This document shows positions 5,744 to 7,987 of a stretch of DNA of 7,987 nt, piece after piece. The position numbers were made by a program, and so were the translations under genes. Below the pieces are notes generated by a model, which saw nothing but the letters and a program-made list of their open reading frames with translations, had not been told where the DNA came from and ran no database searches. The stretch's first letter is position 1. Each line of letters starts with the position of its first letter. Source of the stretch: Thioalkalivibrio sp. (GTDB taxonomy: Bacteria; Pseudomonadota; Gammaproteobacteria; Ectothiorhodospirales; Ectothiorhodospiraceae); contig PUOZ01000083.1 of assembly GCA_003553165.1 (NCBI GenBank), positions 1 to 7,987 of the forward strand, given 5' to 3'.

Positions 5744-7075
5744 CTACATCGTCCTCAGGCGGGGGTTGAAGACCCGGTCGAGCGCGAAGCCCAGCATCGC
5801 GAATCCGAGGCCGGTGAGCATCAGCAGCGCCGCCGGCGACAGCACCCAGTAGTAGAAACCGTGGTAGAGCGCGCTCTGGGTCTGCGCATCGTTCATCACC
5901 TTGCCCCAGGTCGGCAGCACCGGGTCGCCGAGTCCGAGCAGCGCCAGCGAGGCCTCGAGAAACACGAAGGAGGGGATCAGCGTGACGAAGGTCGGGATCA
6001 GCACCGGCAGGATGCGCGGGATCATGTAGCGCAGGATGATGCGCGCGTTGCCGGCACCATAGGCCTTTGCGGCCTCGATGTACGGCGACTCCCGTATCGG
6101 CAGCAGCATCGCGCGGTACATCTTGATGCCCGCGCTGAAAATGCCGAGCGCGATCACCACGCCCAGCATCACCCAGATGCTGGTCGAGTACAGCGTGCCG
6201 ACCATCACCAGGATCGGCAGCATCGGCAGAATGATGTTGACCTCGGTCAGGCGCTGTATCACCGCATCGACCCAACCTCCGTACCATACCCCGGCGGCGG
6301 CGATCACGAGGGTCGTCACCGTGGTGCCCACCGCTGCGAGCAGGCCGAAGGCCAGCGCCACGGGAATGCCCCAGAGCAGTGCGACCATGAGATCCCGGCG
6401 TTGGTGGTCGGTGCCGGCGAGACCGTGCACCCGCCCGTAAACGACCAGATCCGCGTCGATGCGTGCATCCTCCTCGAAAAGGATCACGTCGAGCATGAGG
6501 CGGTAGCGTCCTTCCAGAACCTGCGGTGGTCCGTCCTCCGCCGGTCCGGCGAACAGGCCGACGTGAGGCACGCGCCCCAGTCGGCGCTCGAGTTCCCAGT
6601 CCTGCGAGATCGACACGCGCTCCTCACGCGCCAGCCGGCGGCCGCCGAGGATGAACTCCCGGCTGTCGGGGGTCTCCCAGGTCAGTCGAACGAAGGGTTC
6701 TCGCTCGACATGCGTCGATGTGAGAAAGAGGTTCAGTTCGCTGGGGAAGTCGGCATACCCGAAGTCGAAGTCCAGCGGGATGCGCACCCGGCTGCCGCCG
6801 ACGAAGGGTTCCTGCTCGATGACCGCGTCAGCGCTGGAGACGACCATCGTGCGTGGCGAGTTGTTGCCCGCGATCCGGTCGACCCACACCGGGCGCGCAT
6901 TCACCGGGTGCATGCGCCAGGGTTCGCCGCCGCGCCAGAGTTCCAGCGCCTGGCCGTAGGGGATGGTCACGACGGTGAATACGGCGGTGCCGACCAGCGC
7001 GAAGATGATCGCAAGCCCCACCAGCGCCGAAGGGTACTGGCCCAGGCGGCGCAGGCCGTCGAGCAGCGGCTTCAT
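5744..7075 (-). CDS. Peptide ABC transporter permease, OppC/DppC-like, with large extracytoplasmic insert
   Basis: This 443-residue inner-membrane permease is much longer than the usual 280-310 residues of DppC/OppC. It begins with a short cytoplasmic segment and TM1 (about 14-38). A hydrophilic, strand-rich region of some 170 residues follows (about 40-215) and must lie outside the membrane on the periplasmic side. The standard OppC core then resumes with G-L-A-G-T-D-H-Q-R-R-D-L (218-229) and about five more helices (roughly 229-257, 280-297, 300-316, 355-382, 408-431). The cytoplasmic EAA loop that docks on the ATPases is E-A-A-K-A-Y-G-A-G-N (334-343) through P353. The frame is open further upstream to 7150, but that would overlap the OppB-like gene. 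The ATG at 7073-7075 has GGGGAGGGAGG directly before it and precedes TM1 correctly. The gap to the preceding gene is 34 bases. Confidence 0.9.
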   Translation of the reverse strand: MKPLLDGLRRLGQYPSALVGLAIIFALVGTAVFTVVTIPYGQALELWRGGEPWRMHPVNARPVWVDRIAGNNSPRTMVVSSADAVIEQEPFVGGSRVRIPLDFDFGYADFPSELNLFLTSTHVEREPFVRLTWETPDSREFILGGRRLAREERVSISQDWELERRLGRVPHVGLFAGPAEDGPPQVLEGRYRLMLDVILFEEDARIDADLVVYGRVHGLAGTDHQRRDLMVALLWGIPVALAFGLLAAVGTTVTTLVIAAAGVWYGGWVDAVIQRLTEVNIILPMLPILVMVGTLYSTSIWVMLGVVIALGIFSAGIKMYRAMLLPIRESPYIEAAKAYGAGNARIILRYMIPRILPVLIPTFVTLIPSFVFLEASLALLGLGDPVLPTWGKVMNDAQTQSALYHGFYYWVLSPAALLMLTGLGFAMLGFALDRVFNPRLRTM

Positions 7076-7077
7076 GT

Positions 7078-7088
7078 CCTCCCTCCCC
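7078..7088 (-). promoter_or_regulatory. Ribosome binding site deciding the OppC-like start
   Basis: The minus strand reads GGGGAGGGAGG then AC before the ATG at 7073-7075. The GGGGAGG part has a six-base spacer. It supports this internal Met over the longer frame starting at 7150, which would add 25 residues and overlap the end of the previous gene by about 40 bases. Confidence 0.7.
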
Positions 7089-7109
7089 GATGTGCGCGCC
7101 GGTTCCGCA

Positions 7110-7987
7110 TCAGCCTGTCCCCACGCGTACGCGCGGGTCCAACAGCGCATAAAGGATGTCCAGCAGGAACACCGTGACCGCCAGCAGGTAGGCGAAGATC
7201 ACGACCGTCCCGATGATCACCGGCGTGTCCCGGTGTCCGATGGCCTGGAACAGCAGGGTGCCGAGCCCCGGCCAGTTGAAGACCTGCTCGAGGATGATCG
7301 CACCGCTCCACAGGCCGATCAGCATCAGCGCGAAACTGGTGATGATCGGCGACAGCGTCGGGCGCAGCACGTAGCGGCGCTCGATCATGCGGGAGGGCAG
7401 GCCCTTGGCACGGGCCATTTCGACGTAGTCCTCGCTGGAGTGGATCAGAAAGAAGGTCCGCCAGGAGTAGATCGAGATGAAGATCGTGGAGAGGAACATC
7501 GCAGCGACGGGCAGCAGCATGTGCCGCAGCAGGCTGGCCGCGTAGGCGAGCGTGCCCTCCGGCGGCGGCACGTCGACCATGCCGCCGGCCGGCAGTATCG
7601 GGATCAGGAACGCGAAGATCAGGATCAGGAAAATGCCGTAGAACCACCCCGGCGCGGCCGAGCTGGGCGCCAGCGCGATCACCGAGCGGTCGAGCGCGCT
7701 GCCGTAGCGTCGCGACAGCCCCAGCGCGATGAACACCGAGGCGAAGAACACCAGCAGGTTCGCGGTGCCGAACAGCAGCAGGGTAGCCGGCAGACGCTCG
7801 ACGATGATCCAGTACACCTCGCGGGCGCCGCGATCGCTGTGCATGTGCTCGGCCCGTCCGAGGTCCAGCCGGATCGCCTGCTGCAGGTAGTCCACGCTGC
7901 GCACGATGAACGGCTGGTCCAGGCGCAGACGATCGACCTCGAGCTGAACCTGGCGCTGGATCAGTTCGTTGCGCTCCTGCGCGCTGA
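7110..7987 (-). CDS. Peptide ABC transporter permease, OppB/DppB-like, N-terminus outside window
   Basis: This is the first visible gene of the operon. A GTG at 7902-7904 could be taken as a start, but the frame stays open to the window edge. The extra residues read R-L-R-L-D-Q-P-F-I-V-R-S-V-D-Y-L, the 'LGLDQP...RY' segment that OppB/DppB proteins carry in the periplasm after their first helix. So the gene continues past 7987 and lacks only TM1 and perhaps 40-60 residues; 291 residues are visible. Following parts are D-L-G-R-A (the usual DLG.S block), hydrophobic helices near L-L-L-F-G-T-A-N-L-L-V-F-F and F-Y-G-I-F-L-I-L-I-F-A-F, the EAA-type loop E-D-Y-V-E-M-A-R-A-K-G-L, V-F-N-W-P-G-L-G (common in OppB), and a last helix ending in L-D-P-R-V-R-V. 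It forms the channel with the OppC-like subunit. Confidence 0.9.
   Translation of the reverse strand, partial: SAQERNELIQRQVQLEVDRLRLDQPFIVRSVDYLQQAIRLDLGRAEHMHSDRGAREVYWIIVERLPATLLLFGTANLLVFFASVFIALGLSRRYGSALDRSVIALAPSSAAPGWFYGIFLILIFAFLIPILPAGGMVDVPPPEGTLAYAASLLRHMLLPVAAMFLSTIFISIYSWRTFFLIHSSEDYVEMARAKGLPSRMIERRYVLRPTLSPIITSFALMLIGLWSGAIILEQVFNWPGLGTLLFQAIGHRDTPVIIGTVVIFAYLLAVTVFLLDILYALLDPRVRVGTG

Noticed and set aside
7076..7150. Longer OppC-like start adding 25 residues
   Set aside because: It would overlap the end of the OppB-like gene, and a strong ribosome binding site directly precedes the internal ATG at 7073-7075.
4424..7177. A 917-codon open frame on the plus strand opposite the ABC genes
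   Set aside because: It is antisense to three genes with complete family motifs. Its translation is rich in H, R, Q, D and A with no domain pattern, the usual mirror of GC-rich codon bias.

Overview
The window reads as chromosomal DNA of a GC-rich bacterium, most likely a gammaproteobacterium. The pointers are the strongly GC-biased third codon positions, good Shine-Dalgarno sites, a DsrE-type exported sulfur-relay-like protein and a RAYT transposase remnant. A sulfur-oxidising or halophilic gammaproteobacterium would fit, but that is only a guess. No rRNA, tRNA, CRISPR array, phage gene or intact insertion sequence is visible.

Left part (1-1289, plus strand): the C-terminal part of a class I SAM-dependent methyltransferase whose start lies outside the window. 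About 10 bases after its stop comes the C-terminal third of a REP-associated tyrosine transposase (RAYT) without its catalytic half and without its own stop. Then comes a complete HIT-family protein whose HxHxH triad reads H-L-H-V-I.

Middle (1290-3425): a 245-bp convergent intergenic region with two hairpins, the larger a 14-bp arm inverted repeat at 1405-1438. Two minus-strand genes follow: a short exported DsrE/DsrF-like protein and, upstream of it, a 415-residue FAD-dependent oxidoreductase of the COG2907 (predicted NAD/FAD-binding protein) type. Both have strong ribosome binding sites. They are separated by 148 bp, so it is unclear whether they are co-transcribed.

Right part (3560-7987, minus strand): a tightly packed operon for an Opp/Dpp-type peptide (or nickel/other oligomer) ABC importer. 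In transcription order it has an OppB-like permease (N-terminus cut by the window end), an unusually long OppC-like permease with a large extracytoplasmic insert, an OppD-like ATPase, an OppF-like ATPase (ATGA overlap with OppD) and a 61-residue two-helix membrane protein. The permeases would form the membrane channel and the two ATPases the cytoplasmic motor. The substrate-binding protein that should feed the channel is not in the window and probably lies upstream of the OppB gene.

Most of the window is ordinary. The points worth a second look are the extended OppC, the small membrane protein closing the operon, the altered HIT triad, the RAYT remnant, and the convergent-region hairpin that could be a terminator or a REP-like element. 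I see no convincing new multi-gene system.
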